DNA from: Peronospora farinosa
Taxonomy: Eukaryota > Oomycota > Peronosporomycetes > Peronosporales > Peronosporaceae
NCBI GenBank assembly: GCA_947646735.1
Contig: CANTFK010000037.1
Span: 62,001 to 126,000, forward strand
Direction of reading: 5' to 3'
DNA: 64,000 bases
Both the position numbers and the translations under genes were made by a program. Positions within the stretch are counted from its first letter, which is position 1; each line of letters begins with the position of its first letter. The notes under the pieces are model-generated. The model did no database searches and was not told the origin of the DNA. It saw only the letters and a program-made list of their open reading frames with translations. Positions 43,090-54,712 of the stretch are shown here, piece by piece.

Positions 43090-43880
43090 GTGATGATGCT
43101 GGAATTATTGCTGGGAAAATCGAGAGGATACTGGAAACATCATGCTCCAAAAAAATGGTTCAAGCAGGCCAAGGCCTCTTTTGAGAAGGTCAATAATACT
43201 CGCGCGAATCTGCCCTTCGATTTCGGTGCCGAGGTATCTATTTTGAATATCGCCTTTGCTCGTAAGGTAGGCTGCCAAGTCGATACGAGCGAGAGACAAG
43301 CGTTTGTGGGTATTAGAGAGGTGGTTTACACCACGGAAGGACGTACAAAGGTGAAGATTACGCTTAATGAAGTATTGGTACATTTTTTCGATGTATGGGT
43401 TGGTTCCCTGATTGGTCAGGATTCACTCTTGGGAATAGATTTTTGATGCCAGCCGGAATACGATTGGACGTGGCAGATAGAACTATTTGCTGACCAGACA
43501 AGGAGCGAATCCGGCTTGCAGGTCGCAAGACCTTGTATAGTGGACACATTTCGGAAGTGAATTTGGGCCAGTATGTGAATCTGTCAGCGACTCAGTACGT
43601 GGAGGCTCCATTGAAGATATTTGTATCAAATCAGCGGAAATTATAGATTACCCGTGGAGAACGATGAGTGACTACAACGGTACATGAGTATGGACGACGC
43701 CAGTTTTAAATGGTCACCAATGTTAGTGACAAGAATTTAATTGTGCATGAAGACACCAAACTGGACATTTGGATAACCAAGGACCGGGTCCCTCGATCTC
43801 AAGGATTTGTGTCAGTAGGTTCTAGGAGGTATGCTGAATGGCAGAATCTGGCCTACCAAGCTACCACTGACGAATAAGAC
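43090..43880 (+). pseudogene. B1: aspartic protease and linker
   Basis: LGKSRGYWKHHAPKKWFKQA, then LPFDFGAEVSILNIAFA with the catalytic DTG replaced by DFG, then GQDSLLGIDF and a stop at 43444. The linker is readable at about 43715-43875 (NLIVHEDTKLDIWIT, FVSVGSRRYAEWQNLAYQ). It is dead both by the stop and by the DFG change. Confidence 0.83.
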
Positions 43881-44474
43881 TCCGAACCCTTTCAAGAAGA
43901 AGGATACCAAGGTCCCATGGTCGAGAAACCCCAGTATAAGACCCCAGAAAGAATATTGTCACGAACATGAGCCCAATCCTCAGTGGTTACTACAGTGCTG
44001 GGTGTTCATTTAAGGAGATCCGAGTCAGCACTGCTGGACTTAGAGGTAGGAGAAGAAACTTTTGACGGACCAACCAGCAGAAGTCAGACTGAGCAAAGAA
44101 GCCCCAAGAATTGACGCGTTCGGGATGGATAAGGTCCAATAGCGGAGGGGCCAACAAGATAATCGAGCCTATGCATATATAGCCGATGACCAGGTCTGGG
44201 TCCACGAGAGTGGAGAGCTATGCGCGAAAGATATTGACAAAACTGGTCGATCATCCCTGAGGTCGCCCCTTCTACAGACGAAGTCACGATGGAAGATATC
44301 CAGATTCCAGACTTTGGTGTAACTCCAAAGGAACAAGTGGACCGTCTTCACCAAATTATTTGGCAAAAACGACATCTGTTGATGGGAAAAGGCAACGCGT
44401 TACCCCCGGTAGCCTGACAGTCGGTCCCTAGAAGACTACGCCATTTAGTATCCATCCTGTATGAACTAAGGGAA
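43881..44474 (+). pseudogene. B1: remnant before the RT deletion
   Basis: Only fragments of the RT N-terminal region are visible, such as QVDRLHQIIWQKRHLLMGKG near 44335-44395. The sequence then jumps to the RNase H-side motif ILYELREVDYHVL near 44455. The RT palm with its catalytic Asp residues is missing. Confidence 0.7.
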
Positions 44475-44910
44475 GTGGATTATCACGTATTACGAAAACG
44501 GATAAGCAGTACTGGGGACATACGGAGAGATGACCAGGAGGAGGACCGATGGGCCCGGGTGCAGGTGGCATTTGCTATGTTAAAGAATAAGATCGCCACT
44601 GCCCCAATTCTCCGCCTTTTCGATTCAGACCGGGAACCTGTCATTATCGTCTATGCTAGCGAGTGTGCCATCTCGGCGTCCCTTGTACAGGAGTATGAGA
44701 GTGTATATATGCCAGTGACTTTTACAAGCCGGACATTAAAGCCGTGTAATATAAATAATGGCTTGGTAGAAAAGGAAGTGCTAGCATTATTGCGAATTTT
44801 GGACCTTTGCTATACATTGCTGGTTACCCGTCCAATCAAAATTCTAACTCGACATTCCACGTTAGCGTGGTTGGTCCGGTCACCAGGTCTTCAGGTTCGC
44901 CTTTGAAATT
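44475..44910 (+). pseudogene. B1: RNase H (retroelement type)
   Basis: VQVAFAMLKNKIATAPILRL, IVYASECAISASLVQEYE and FTSRTLKP, matching element A. Later comes VEKEVLALLRILDLCYTLLV and LTRHSTLAWLVRSPGLQVRL, then TGA. Confidence 0.83.
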
Positions 44911-45089
44911 GGGCTGCACTCCTGTCTCAATGGACGTTGGAAGTGGTCAAGTGTAAGCGGGGCGAGGATGAAATACTGAGGACATTGTCATCCAGCATAA
45001 CTCATCGCAAAAACGTGGACTCCGTCTTGTCTACAAATGCCCCTAGGAAACACCCGCGCCAAACTATCACGGTGGCTCCCCCTACGGTT

Positions 45090-45874
45090 GAGTCCGAGGA
45101 AAGCCTCCATGTGGTCACTTTTGATGGATCTGCACGAGTTAAGCGTGGAGGAGGGGCCTGCAGTGCTATTGGGTTGGATGGACTGTGGTCGCCACTGATT
45201 CCCGACATTTGACTGAAGCAACAGTAAATGAGGCATCGTATGAATGCCTATTGTTATGCTTCTTTCTACTAAAGAACCTGGAGCGTAGACGTCTGGTGGT
45301 GTGTGGAGATTCTAACATGGTCGTGCGACAGATGCGAAGAGAAATCGAGTGTAAGGCGCAGGGCCTGACAGTACGACGGGCGAAGGCCCTGGAAAAACTC
45401 AGGTCCTGGCCCGTTCACGAGTTTCTACACATGAAGCGCGAATGGAACCAAAGTGCAGACCGACTTGCTAACGCGGCTTTGCACCAGCAACAGGGTGTCG
45501 ATATAGTGCCGGAAGAAGAGTTCAAGGGCCTCGAAGCAATCAATTGTCTACCTGAGCTGTTAATACCCAAGGACCAGAACCATGCATTGCGAGTTACAGC
45601 TGTTACGAGATCCCGGGCCCTATCCAGAATGCTGACGAAAGTCTTGCAGGAGGAAGTAGTGCAACGGATAAGGATCGAACGAACTGCAGCAGCCCAAGAT
45701 GAAAAGATGTGGATACGTGTTTTAAAAGTATACATACGGGGTAGCTGGAGTAGTTTATCGGCCGAGGTGGCATTTACGTGTGAAAAGATCGAGATGAACT
45801 ACGCTTTGGATGATGACAAACTTCTTTGTACTGCCCTTACCTGGGAACAACCGACGAGGACCATGATGGGTTGA
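45090..45874 (+). pseudogene. B1: second RNase H of HI type
   Basis: VVTFDGSARVKRGGGACSA holds the first Asp. After a frame change at about 45190 come VNEASYECLLL (Glu), VVCGDSNMVVRQM (Asp) and HMKREWNQSADRLANAALHQ with the final Asp, so all four RNase HI catalytic positions are recognisable. The frame then runs on into an integrase-side linker to 45874. Confidence 0.82.
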
Positions 45875-46972
45875 TTCGGCTAGTTATACCTGAAAGTCTA
45901 CAACAAGACTTTCTACACCACTACCATACGAGTCTAGAAGGGGGACACTAGGGAATTGGCCGTACATACCAACGGATTGCAAACATTTCCATTGAATAGG
46001 ATTATTCCGGAGTGTTCAGCGCTATGTTGGTACTTGCGTAGACTGTGAGACTGGCAAAGGTAGCCCCACCTGACGAAAGGAGAACATCAGGGAACATTCA
46101 AGCTACCTACCCGTTCCAAGTTATCGCGATGGACCATATCCCATCGTTGCCCAAGTCGTTTAAGGGTAATACAGAGCTGTTTATTTGGGTGGACCTGTTT
46201 ACGGGATATGTGATTGCCAAGGCTAGCTCGTCGAGGTCGGCCCAAACCGTGGTAGAAGGATACGAAGAGTGCTTGTTCCGTCGGTTTGGAGCCAGTGAGG
46301 CGACCCGTCACGACAGAGAACCCAGTTTCATGTCAAATTTCTTTCGTGCCTTCAACCGCATGATTGGGTAGAAACAGCGGGCTACTATGGCGTATCGACC
46401 ACAGCCAATGGAATGGTACAGACTATTACGCGTTCCATCAAAATGTATGTGTCAGAGGTGGATCAGAAGGACTGGGATGCCTATGCAGAAAGGCTCACTT
46501 TCGCGCTAAAATACGGCACAGGACCGGATCCGAAAGGAAACGCCATTTTTCTTGGTACATGGATGGGACGCCCGAAGTACTCTAGAAGCCACCATACCGT
46601 TGAGAAGCACAAAGCGGCGTAAATGTGAACCCCGTCGATGGCGATATAGCATGCAACGTCAGTATCGCAGAGCGAGAGCACAGGCCAACGAATTATTACG
46701 ATCTGCGATGGAAAGTCAAACCCAGGCTCACAATGAGGAGGTGGGTAGATGGTCATATTGAGGTAGAGTCCCAAATCTGATTATACTTGTACCGGGTATA
46801 GAAGGTTTATGCTCGAAGCTGGCACATCTATGGCATGGTCCGTTCCGAGTGAGAGAACTGGTGGGTGACTATGCCGTTCGTTTAGACATCAGTGGAACAG
46901 ACTACCGTATATACCCGTTGGTACACATTTCAAAGTTGAAGCTGGTCTGGCAATACCCGGATAGACCAGATA
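45875..46972 (+). pseudogene. B1: integrase and pol C-terminus, cut by element C
   Basis: The zinc-finger part is scrambled by stops (near 45874-46040). The core reads MDHIPSLPKSFKGNTELFIW and VDLFTGYVIAKASSSRSAQT, then MVQTITRSIKMYVSEVDQ in another frame. The C-terminal part near 46815-46950 has WHGPFRVRELVGDYAVRLDI and VHISKLKLVW. A TAA at about 46976 and the LTR of C at 46973 end it; no chromodomain is left. Confidence 0.82.
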
Positions 46973-47315
46973 TGTAACGGGGCTAGAACGTACCGTCACT
47001 AGCTTACACGTGCGCGCGCTTGAGGAAGACTCAAGCCCAAGTGTTAGGTATTAAGTAAATTTAACTCTGATTTTTATTTTGGGTTTAATTCGTACTTATT
47101 ACGAAGACTTTATTCGTAATAAATACGACAGTGTTCCCGCCTTTTGGGAACCGCTAAATTTCAGGTTGATTTATCATTGTTCCATATTGGGACTTTAGGC
47201 CCAATTATAAACCAATAATAAATTGTCACGCTGTGCCCGCTATTCGGGCCCAGCACCTGTCTACATATGTATATGTTTATTTGTGTTAACTATGTGTGTA
47301 ATGTAGCCCATTACA
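46973..47315 (-). repeat. 3' LTR of element C
   Basis: 343 bp with TGTAACGGGG at the left and CCCATTACA at the right. The purine tract AAGGGGGTGA on the minus strand (47316-47325) directly precedes it in element orientation and is a good polypurine tract. Confidence 0.78.
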
Positions 47316-47329
47316 TCACCCCCTTCTCA

Positions 47330-48793
47330 TGACAGCACTCACCAACTGTGAGTGCTCAACTGTCGAAAACCCGTCGCTCACAAACGAACAAGCGATGACC
47401 GGAGACCCAACACCCAATCCAGCAGCACTCCCAAGTACCATCAGAGGGAGTGCAAGAACCAGCATCATGGCGCGGCAACTCATACCTTGGTCACTGTACG
47501 ACTTGTCCGGAGCTCATACTGCGGACTCGCTGTACACGATGCGGGACTAATTCCGCCGATTTCGAAAAATGCGCGGGAAAGGTTTTGATGGAATCGAGCA
47601 TGAAGCTCTACAACGTTCTTGGTGCCTTCATCCAACGTTGAAATCGGATGTTCGAGGATGGTAGCAGCTTCCAATTATAGCTCGCCAATCGAGAGGAGCT
47701 TCGCGCCGATCACTCCATCGGCGCGCTACGCGAAAGAGTGTGTGGGGATGCTTGGAATGAGGACCGCTTCTGCTTCGTTCATGTCGATGAAGGATGCCAA
47801 TCTTGTGACTCGACTCCACGCCCAACTCTTGACGAATGGCGACGACACATCGCTGAGTGTCCACTCAGTGATCGCGAACGAAGTTGGATTGCAAAGTATG
47901 AGCGAAGTATGAGCGAACGGAGAAGAGCAGTTAATAGTGATGCGCCTCGCTGGCAGCACCACTTGCGACAGCGGAGTCAATCTCCGCGGAATCATCAGCG
48001 CAGGGCAGCGACACGTTCGCCTGCCCGTCCTGCTGCGCATTTCTCGCCTCGCAATCGTGATAATATGTATTCACCACGACGTTCTCGTTCACGGCATCGT
48101 TCTCGTTCACGGCATCGTTCTCGTTCACGACATCGTTCTCGTTCGCGTCATCGTTCTCTTTCTCGACGACGTGGATCTCCTTACCGCTCTCGTTTGTCAC
48201 GAGAGCGTTCGCGTGCTCGCCCGCCTTGGAATAGTCCGACTTCGTGGCTTCATACGACAGAACCACATCTGGAACGTCACGAAGGAGCGAGGAACGTGGT
48301 TCCCATGTATCCTGCTCAGGAGGGAATCCAAGCCAACGTACTCGGTACCGGCGCACGGATGAAATCGCGCGCTTCTCATGAGCCGACTGCAGTGCTGGTT
48401 TTGGAGAGTCCTCGTGACCCACAATGCGGTCTACAATCCAGCGCAACTGTCCCTCCGCATCAACAAGCGGATGAGGGCCCTCGCGATGGTAATGCTGGCG
48501 TCCTGGTTGCCCAGGACGATGTTGGTCAGGCCGTGAACATAGCTGCCGATGCTCAGCTGAAGGCTGAGGCTGCCAGTGAACGTGCTGCTCAGGCGGAGAA
48601 GACTGCGAGTGAGAACCTACAGTCGAACCGTGAACTGCTCGAACGGATAAGGCTTCTGGAGCGCCGGGTGCTTAATCAGGTTCAGACGGGATCGAGGCCC
48701 CTCCCCATGTCATCGGCGCGTCGAGCACGACGGAAAGGCCGCTCGACTTACGAACCTCTGAAGCCGGCGTCGGAGCCAAACCGTGAAGCGTAG
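47330..48793 (+). pseudogene. Element C: antisense ORF with Cys/His cluster and SR repeats
   Basis: Starts with ATG 15 bp inside the LTR. N-terminal frame LIPWSLYDLSGAHTADSL stops at 47550. EALQRSWCLHPTLKS follows in another frame. The block NREELRADHSIGALRERVC with CFVHVDEGCQSC (about 47682-47812) opens a 351-codon frame to 48793. That frame includes an Arg/Ser repeat (SRSRHRSRSRHR, about 48078-48190) and a C-terminal helix (AEAASERAAQAEKTA, about 48568-48612). Elements E and, more distantly, D carry the same arrangement. It overlaps the chromodomain frame on the other strand (47931-48446). Gag-like or regulatory protein; function unknown. Confidence 0.7.
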
Positions 48794-48930
48794 CCGGACG
48801 ATATTCCTTCAGCCGCCCGACATAGCATGTCAGGTGGAGTCGCAGTGAAGAGGGGACGTCAAGTGTATAAGCGCCGCCCATTGCCTTAAGAACTTTGAAT
48901 GGACCAATGAAGCGTGGCGCGAGTTTTCTC
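47931..48930 (-). pseudogene. Element C: pol C-terminus and chromodomain
   Basis: The SH3-like end GGAYTLDVPSSLRLHLTCYV and GRLKEYRPA is at about 48780-48880. After a frame change the chromodomain follows in frame 48446-47931: IVDRIVGHEDSPK, RRYRVRWLGFPPEQDTWEPR and DVPDVVLSYEATK. The acidic NEND-repeat tail is the mirror image of the SR repeats of the plus-strand ORF. Confidence 0.82.
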
Positions 48931-48939
48931 GCGCCCAGA

Positions 48940-49986
48940 TTAGAACCCGGCTGAATCCCTTAAACCTTCCGTAAATAATAATACACGGTCACCTTTCTCA
49001 AACTTGCTCATGTTCTTTCTGCCATGTTTGTCAGCGCTCTCCTTCTGTTGATCTACCGCAGATTGTAGTGCGTCGCGTACAAACCGGGTGATGGCTTGAC
49101 ATCGGAGTATAAATTTCGACAAAGCCATGGAAATTCCGACAAAACCAATTGGTCGCGCCGACTCAATCGGTGCGTAGTTGGCAGTAGGTGAACGCTTACC
49201 CGAATACGGGTAAATCAATGTCTGCGCAGCCCATCGAGCTAATGGGGACGCCACGTTTGATGGCGTCAAAGTGGCCGTCTTTGCCTTGAATCGGGTTACT
49301 GCATTCGCGCTCAAAATACCGTGAGCTGCACTCGATCCTTGTTTATCACCTTTATCCCCCCAGAGTGGAGCCACTAGGTGTTGTGGGTCGCCCCACGGCC
49401 AGGAGAGTAGGAACACGAGGGTGACGAGCCGAATTTACAAAAAATGGCGGCAACCCTGTTGACGCGTATACGGCGTTGTTGAGTGCGAACTCAGCGAGTA
49501 GTAAAAATGCACTCCAACTCGTGAATGACGTAGCGTAACTTCAAAGAACGTCTTCGAGGACCGGTTCACGCGCTCGGTTTGCCCATCCGTTTCCGGATGG
49601 GCCGCAGTCGACATCAGCAGTTTTGTCCCGAGGAGCTCGAAAAGTGACGTCCAAAATGCGGACGTAAATTGCGGATCACGGTCCGAAAAAATGTTTTCGG
49701 GAAGTGCATGATGGCGGAACACCGCGTCGATAAAGTGCGCCGCGGTCTCTGCCGCGTTAATCTTAGCGTGAATAGGCACGAGATGTGTCATCTTGCTGAA
49801 TCTGTCAACGAAGACCAAGATGCCCGTTCGAGCTTGGCTATTGGGGGCAAGCCCGAAGATGAAATCAATCGAAACGGATAGCCAGGCCTTTGCTGCAATT
49901 GGCAACGATCGAAGGGAGCCTGTGTCGATGGAGATAGCTTCACACGCTGGAATATTTCGCACGTTCGGATCCAGTTGCGTACCCAC
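48940..49986 (-). pseudogene. Element C: integrase
   Basis: LRSLPIAAKAWLSVSIDFIF, ILVFVDRFSKMTHLVPIHAK (first Asp), FSDRDPQFTSAFWTSLFELL (second Asp) and HPETDGQTERVNRSSKTFFE (Glu): all three DDE residues are in place. The N-terminal zinc finger is in the previous frame. Frame changes fall near 49440 and 49880. The C-terminal part has SKFEKGDRVLLFTEGLRDSA. Confidence 0.87.
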
Positions 49987-51539
49987 TTATACATGTGGGG
50001 CCAGAAGAAGTCTCGAGACACAGCCGCAAAAGTCTTTTCGCGACCTAAATGGCCGCCAGCAGGGGCATCGTGATACTCGTGGATGATTCTTGCACGCAAA
50101 TCCATGTCGTTGGCAATTACCGTGCGAGGAGAATCGAATTGGTCGATGCTATACAAAAGCAAATCGCCGTCTAAACTGTATCGATGAATATGGTCGCGCT
50201 TGGTTCGGGATAATGCTCCCAGTGCAGCATCGCTGGGAGCACGCAGATACTCGATAACGTCTGCAAAATCTGAATCGCCCTTGTACGCTGCGACGATCTC
50301 ATCAAATAAACACGGTTCGGGTGTAACCCGAGTTAAGTTCAGCGATACACACATTGCACATCGGTCATCATCGTCCTCGTCATCAGTCGCCTGACGACTC
50401 AGAGCAGTCCGAGGATCGTAGTCGGGACGTCGTGACAAGGCGTCAACGAGAATATTAGTCTTGCCTGGCTTGTAATGCACGACGAAGTTGTACTCAGAGA
50501 AGAATGAGAGCCATCGGGCCATCCGTTGGGACAGGTGTGGGCTCTTCATCGCTGTGCGCAGCGATGCATGATCGTAGTACAAAGCAAATGTACGTTCACC
50601 AAGGAGATGCACGCGAAACCTGATGAGTGCATAGCGCATCGCTAACAACTGTTTGTCGTGAACCGGATAGTTCTTCTCAGCGGGCTTCATCTGTCGCGAC
50701 TGATAGCTCACGACTCGTTCACGGCCCTCATCATCAAATTGCATGAGGGCACAACCGATTGCAAAATCACTGGCGTCGCAAACCTTGTGGAACGGCTTGG
50801 AGTCGTCTGGTAGGACCAGGACTGGCGCTGACGCCAGGGTCTTCTTTACTGCTTCGAAGGCTGCTTGGTGCTCGGGACGCCATAACCACGTGGCGTCTTT
50901 CTTCAAGAGTGACGACAAAGGCTGAATAGAACCAGCATAATCCTTCGTATACTTGTGCAAATAATTAGCCAAGCCGATCCACTGGCGCAGCTCTGTAGGG
51001 TTCTTGGGTGTGGACCAAGAACAGATGGTCGACACCTTCTCTGAATCAGCTCGAACTCCCGATTCACTCACATAGCAACCTAACACCGGAATCTCCGGTG
51101 CACAAAAGACACACTTCTTAAGATTCGCGTACAACTTGTTGTCCCGCATAACTTGAACACTTGCTTCAGGTGTTGAAGGTGAACTTGGACATCGTTGAGG
51201 TCGCCCTCGACGCGACTATAGACGAAAATGTCGTCAAAATAACTTGGAGCAAAGTTCCGAAGGGGTCTCAACACTTGAGACACCATACGATTGAAAGTGG
51301 CCGGAGCGTTCTTCAATCCTTGTGGCATGATCAACCACTCCCATAAACATGCCACTCGGGGTGCTCACCGCGGTGAGTGGGATATCGCTCGGGCGCATCA
51401 AAATCTGGTAAAATCCATCGGTCAAGTCGATGGCACTGAAGATGACACTTCCTGACATGGAATTCAGCACCATGTCCTTCCTGGGAATTGACGTTTGCGC
51501 AAGAATAGTGGCATCATTTACCTTATTGAACGCATGCAC
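49788..51539 (-). pseudogene. Element C: reverse transcriptase (from middle), RNase H, integrase zinc finger
   Basis: The start VHAFNKVNDATI lies against the B2 LTR. Then SAIDLTDGFYQILMRPSDIP (catalytic Asp), WLIMPQGLKNAPATFNRMV and FAPSYFDDIFVYSRVEGD (FDD box), with a frame change near 51350. The long frame 51149-49788 holds YANLKKCVFCAPEIPVLGC, CDASDFAIGCALMQFDDEGR, LAMRYALIRFRVHLLGERTF and FSEYNFVVHYKPGKTNILVD. After these come HEYHDAPAGGHLGREKTFA and CEIFQRVK (zinc finger; the second Cys of the usual CxxC reads F). It is closely related to the fragment at 17698-18990. Confidence 0.88.
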
Positions 51540-52826
51540 TGTGGTGAAGTTGATCAAGAAAAATTTGATCATTGATATCAAAAGTGATCATAATGTGGAC
51601 CACTTACACGACGGTAATCATATTCTATGGATTATACTTGGCTACTATATGGGAGTGATCAAGATCTATCGATGAATGATCGCATAGTTTATACTTGGCT
51701 ATTGTATTGGAATGACAGTTTATCGGATCGATCATGTGATGGCCACGGTTGACCGAGGATTACGCGGCTGTGATAACGATCAGGGTGGGAGATCGTTCGA
51801 TCACAATTGTCGATCGTGATCAACAAGTGTGATCGACAATCGTGATCAGCAAGTGTGATAGTCGATCGTGATCAGCAAGTGTGATCGTCGATCGTGATGA
51901 ACAAGTGTGATCAACGATCGTGATCAGCAAGTGTGATCGTCGATCGTGATCAACAAGTGTGATCGACGATCATGATCAACCAGTGTGATCAACAAGCGTG
52001 ATCGTCGATCGTGATCAGCAAGTGTAATCGTCGATCGTGATCAACAAGTGTGATCGACGATCGTAACCTCGATCCAGAAAGCCGATCGCGAGATGTAACC
52101 GGTTACAGATCCATCGTAACCTCGATCGACGGATCAAGATCGCGATGGTATCCGAAGTGGACCACATACCGAGATCTGATTTTTCCTGAAAGTGACGACA
52201 CGCGGCAGTAGGTACTGTCATACAGATAGGAATAATCGTAGGATTTGGTATTTCATTGGTTAACATTAAACAGACTTTCTTTTACTTCTAAGCACGCACG
52301 CAGACTTCTCTTCCGGGCGGATAACTTTGGCCCCCGACGATCAAGAGCTTCTGCTACGCTAAGACAAGTGATATCCCTGGATTGTTTGGCCAGGGATTAC
52401 AAGAACTCTCAACCCAAGCAAAAACCCCCTGCGATCGGACGCAGTATACAACGTAAAGGACAAGGCACAAGATCGAGACGGCTCAAGTGGTCAGAAGATC
52501 AAGTGAAATCAAGTGGATCAAGTATCTACATTTGGATAAGACGGTCTCAAGGCAGACCAGGGTGACTCATAGAGCACCCCCCATACAACTTTCGATCGCG
52601 TGAGGATTTTCCACGTGATCGACCCCCCGACCAATCCCCAACCCTGGTCAAGTTCAGCATCGACTCAAGTCCACCGAGAAGAGTGCAGCCCGTCCTACCG
52701 ACGGGTACACAAGGTGAGGAAGGAAAGTTACACGGATACGGGGTACCCCCTCCGTTAGTCGGTCGTCTGGGCGCCAGTGGAGAGTCGGGATCACATCAGA
52801 AATTTTGTGATCGCCACTCCACCACA
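51540..52826 (+). repeat. 5' LTR of Gypsy element B2
   Basis: 1287 bp from TGTGGTGAAG to CCACTCCACCACA. Its last ~760 bp are almost identical to the end of the B1 LTR. Its array (51775-52080) has about twelve 24-bp units of the type GATCGTGATCAACAAGTGTG, the presumed ancestor of the 144-bp satellite of B1. Confidence 0.88.
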
Positions 52827-53893
52827 ATGGTGAGCGTGCCCGGATCATTGGGAGACGCGGGATTTCACCGTGAGTCCCTGAGAGAAGATGTCAAGATCAA
52901 GACTGAATCTGGGATTGAAGCGTCAGAGGAAGAGGGATCGCCGCTGACGCGTGAAGAAAAAGGATACCCGGATCATCAGCGTTTTAGGAGGGGCGCAGAT
53001 GAGCAGAAAACAAAAGAGGAAGATCGATCGCTCGATCTGGAAGAAAAACTTCTACCCCCTCCCCAGGTCCCTTCGGGGGACCCCTGCGGATCACGTTGCA
53101 AACGAGATTCGCGAGATGAAAATCTTTCAGTTAAAACTGAGATAAATATATATTTAAAACCGCTCCTACAAAACCTAAGAAGAAAGAGTCGAGAAATTCA
53201 CAAGTGCGGATAAAGGAACCACGATCACAACTCAACGTTCAGACGAAGAAATCGGAAGATTGTGGTGTCCAAGGAAAAGAGTCAGCCGATCATGGATCGA
53301 AAAGCGAAAGATCGACGAACATGGAAGAATTGGAACGGTGTTTATACCAGAAAGAACGAAAGACTTTGCTATCAAGCGATCCAGCTCTCAAGATATCGAA
53401 GTCAAAGCTAATCGGATTATTACAAGGACCGGTATCAGCTCCGGTAGAAACACCGAACCAATTGGAAGCGATTCGTCGTTTGTTGAAGTTACTCAAAGAA
53501 GCTTGATTCACCGCTGGAGCGTTTGATGCGCAGACATTGCTGGATTGTGATCATGATCATGATCAAGTAATTAAAGCAGGACGATCGTTGTTCGAGGCGT
53601 TAACCCCTCTCACTGGAAAGTACCAAGCGATCGTGCCAGCCACTGAGACATATCAAACGGGCTCATCACAGTATGCATCGGCAGAATCGGAGGCGGATTT
53701 AGGAGAATTAATTCCTATTCAACGGATGTCGTTGGGACCGTCTGGTGCGGCGTTTATACGCAAAAGATCGACGCCGATCGAAACGGGAGCGAAATCGACC
53801 GATGTACCTATGGTCCGAGAAATGAAATCATTTGGATCAAACCAGCTGGATTCTAATGTTAAAGCAGCCATGAAGAAGTACGAAGACGATTAA
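52827..53893 (+). pseudogene. B2: N-terminal Gag
   Basis: ATG at the PBS gives MVSVPGSLGDAGFHRES as in B1 and is open to 53213 (129 codons). After a frame change near 53200 the helical domain follows: LIGLLQGPVSAPVETP, RRLLKLLKEA, a TGA at 53504, then TAGAFDAQTLLDCD in the same frame. The frame reaches 53893 (YEDD, TAA). The Lys/Glu-rich start is likely disordered. Confidence 0.72.
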
Positions 53894-54712
53894 CGGATTT
53901 TAGCTTTACAAAATGCTGATCGATCAAGGATTAACGCCACTCCTCAAATGATGAATATTCCAGACGTGGAGATGGAGTCAGTTGGATCGCGTCATAGTCG
54001 ATCCAGTATTGGCGATCCGCTGGATTTAGGACTCGAGGATCTGAGACGACCGTTGGTGGCAGCTGCAGAAGCGATGCCAAGTGGTGAATTCACTACACAA
54101 CGAATCCGTGTATCGGCGATCGCAGATTTAAAAGAGTTCACTGGGCGAGACAGAGACGAAGATCGAGCTAGAATCTGGATCAGTAAAGTCAAAACTGCTT
54201 TTTTACGTGATTAAGCTCCTGAAAACGAAAAGTGTCTCGTATTTGGAGATCTGCTGACGGGACCAGCACGAAACTGGTATAGCCAGCTTGGCCGATCGAC
54301 TCGTCATCACAGGAAATCTCTATTGGAAAGTTTCATAATACAATATGGAGGGTATGGTGTATCTGTTGGATGACAATATTACCATGCAAGGAAACAATCG
54401 AATGAAACTCCATTAGAGTATCTATATCGGCTAAATGTGGCAGCGATCAGAGCAAAAATTTCAATTCGAGAAGGAACGCCAGCTACCAGACGTGAACATG
54501 TGGAACATTTTATTGAGACACTGGATGATCGCGATCTGGCGATTCAGTTGAGTTTATTACGTTTGGACGATGCTGACTACATGGAAGAAACTCTACGTGC
54601 GTATCAACGTATGCAGATTCGTCAAGGCAAGGCATCGATGGGATCCACTAAATTTCGTCAGCGAGCCGCCCCTGCACCCGATCAAGCGTCATCGAACCGA
54701 CTCGCGCGGTGA
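53894..54712 (+). pseudogene. B2: Gag capsid
   Basis: Same frame as the preceding block, broken only by stops. LKEFTGRDRDEDRARIW runs to FLRD, a TAA at 54212 where A has Gln, then LTGPARNWYSQLGRS. A TGA near 54373 stands where A has Arg before QYYHA, followed by ETPLEYLYRLNVAAIRAKIS and MEETLRAYQRMQIRQGKASM. The damage is by nonsense substitution rather than indels. Confidence 0.85.

Larger units (their letters stand above)
36445..46972 (+). mobile_element. Gypsy element B1 (5' LTR plus internal region, RT deleted)
   Basis: LTR 36445-40464, PBS 40466-40483, then gag, knuckles, protease, a deletion joint near 44420, RNase H, RNase HI, integrase and the pol C-terminus, cut at 46972 by element C. 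It is the same family as element A by protein motifs. The RT core is gone: the sequence passes from LMGKGNALPPVA directly to ILYELREVDYHVL. Many stops and frameshifts; no 3' LTR is left. Confidence 0.85.
46973..51539 (-). mobile_element. Gypsy element C, 5' part missing
   Basis: 3' LTR 46973-47315, then on the minus strand RT (from the middle), RNase H, integrase and chromodomain. A large ORF runs on the plus strand at the LTR side. It is cut at 51539 by the LTR of B2 inside the RT gene. Gag, protease and 5' LTR are absent. It lies inside pol of B1. Confidence 0.85.
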
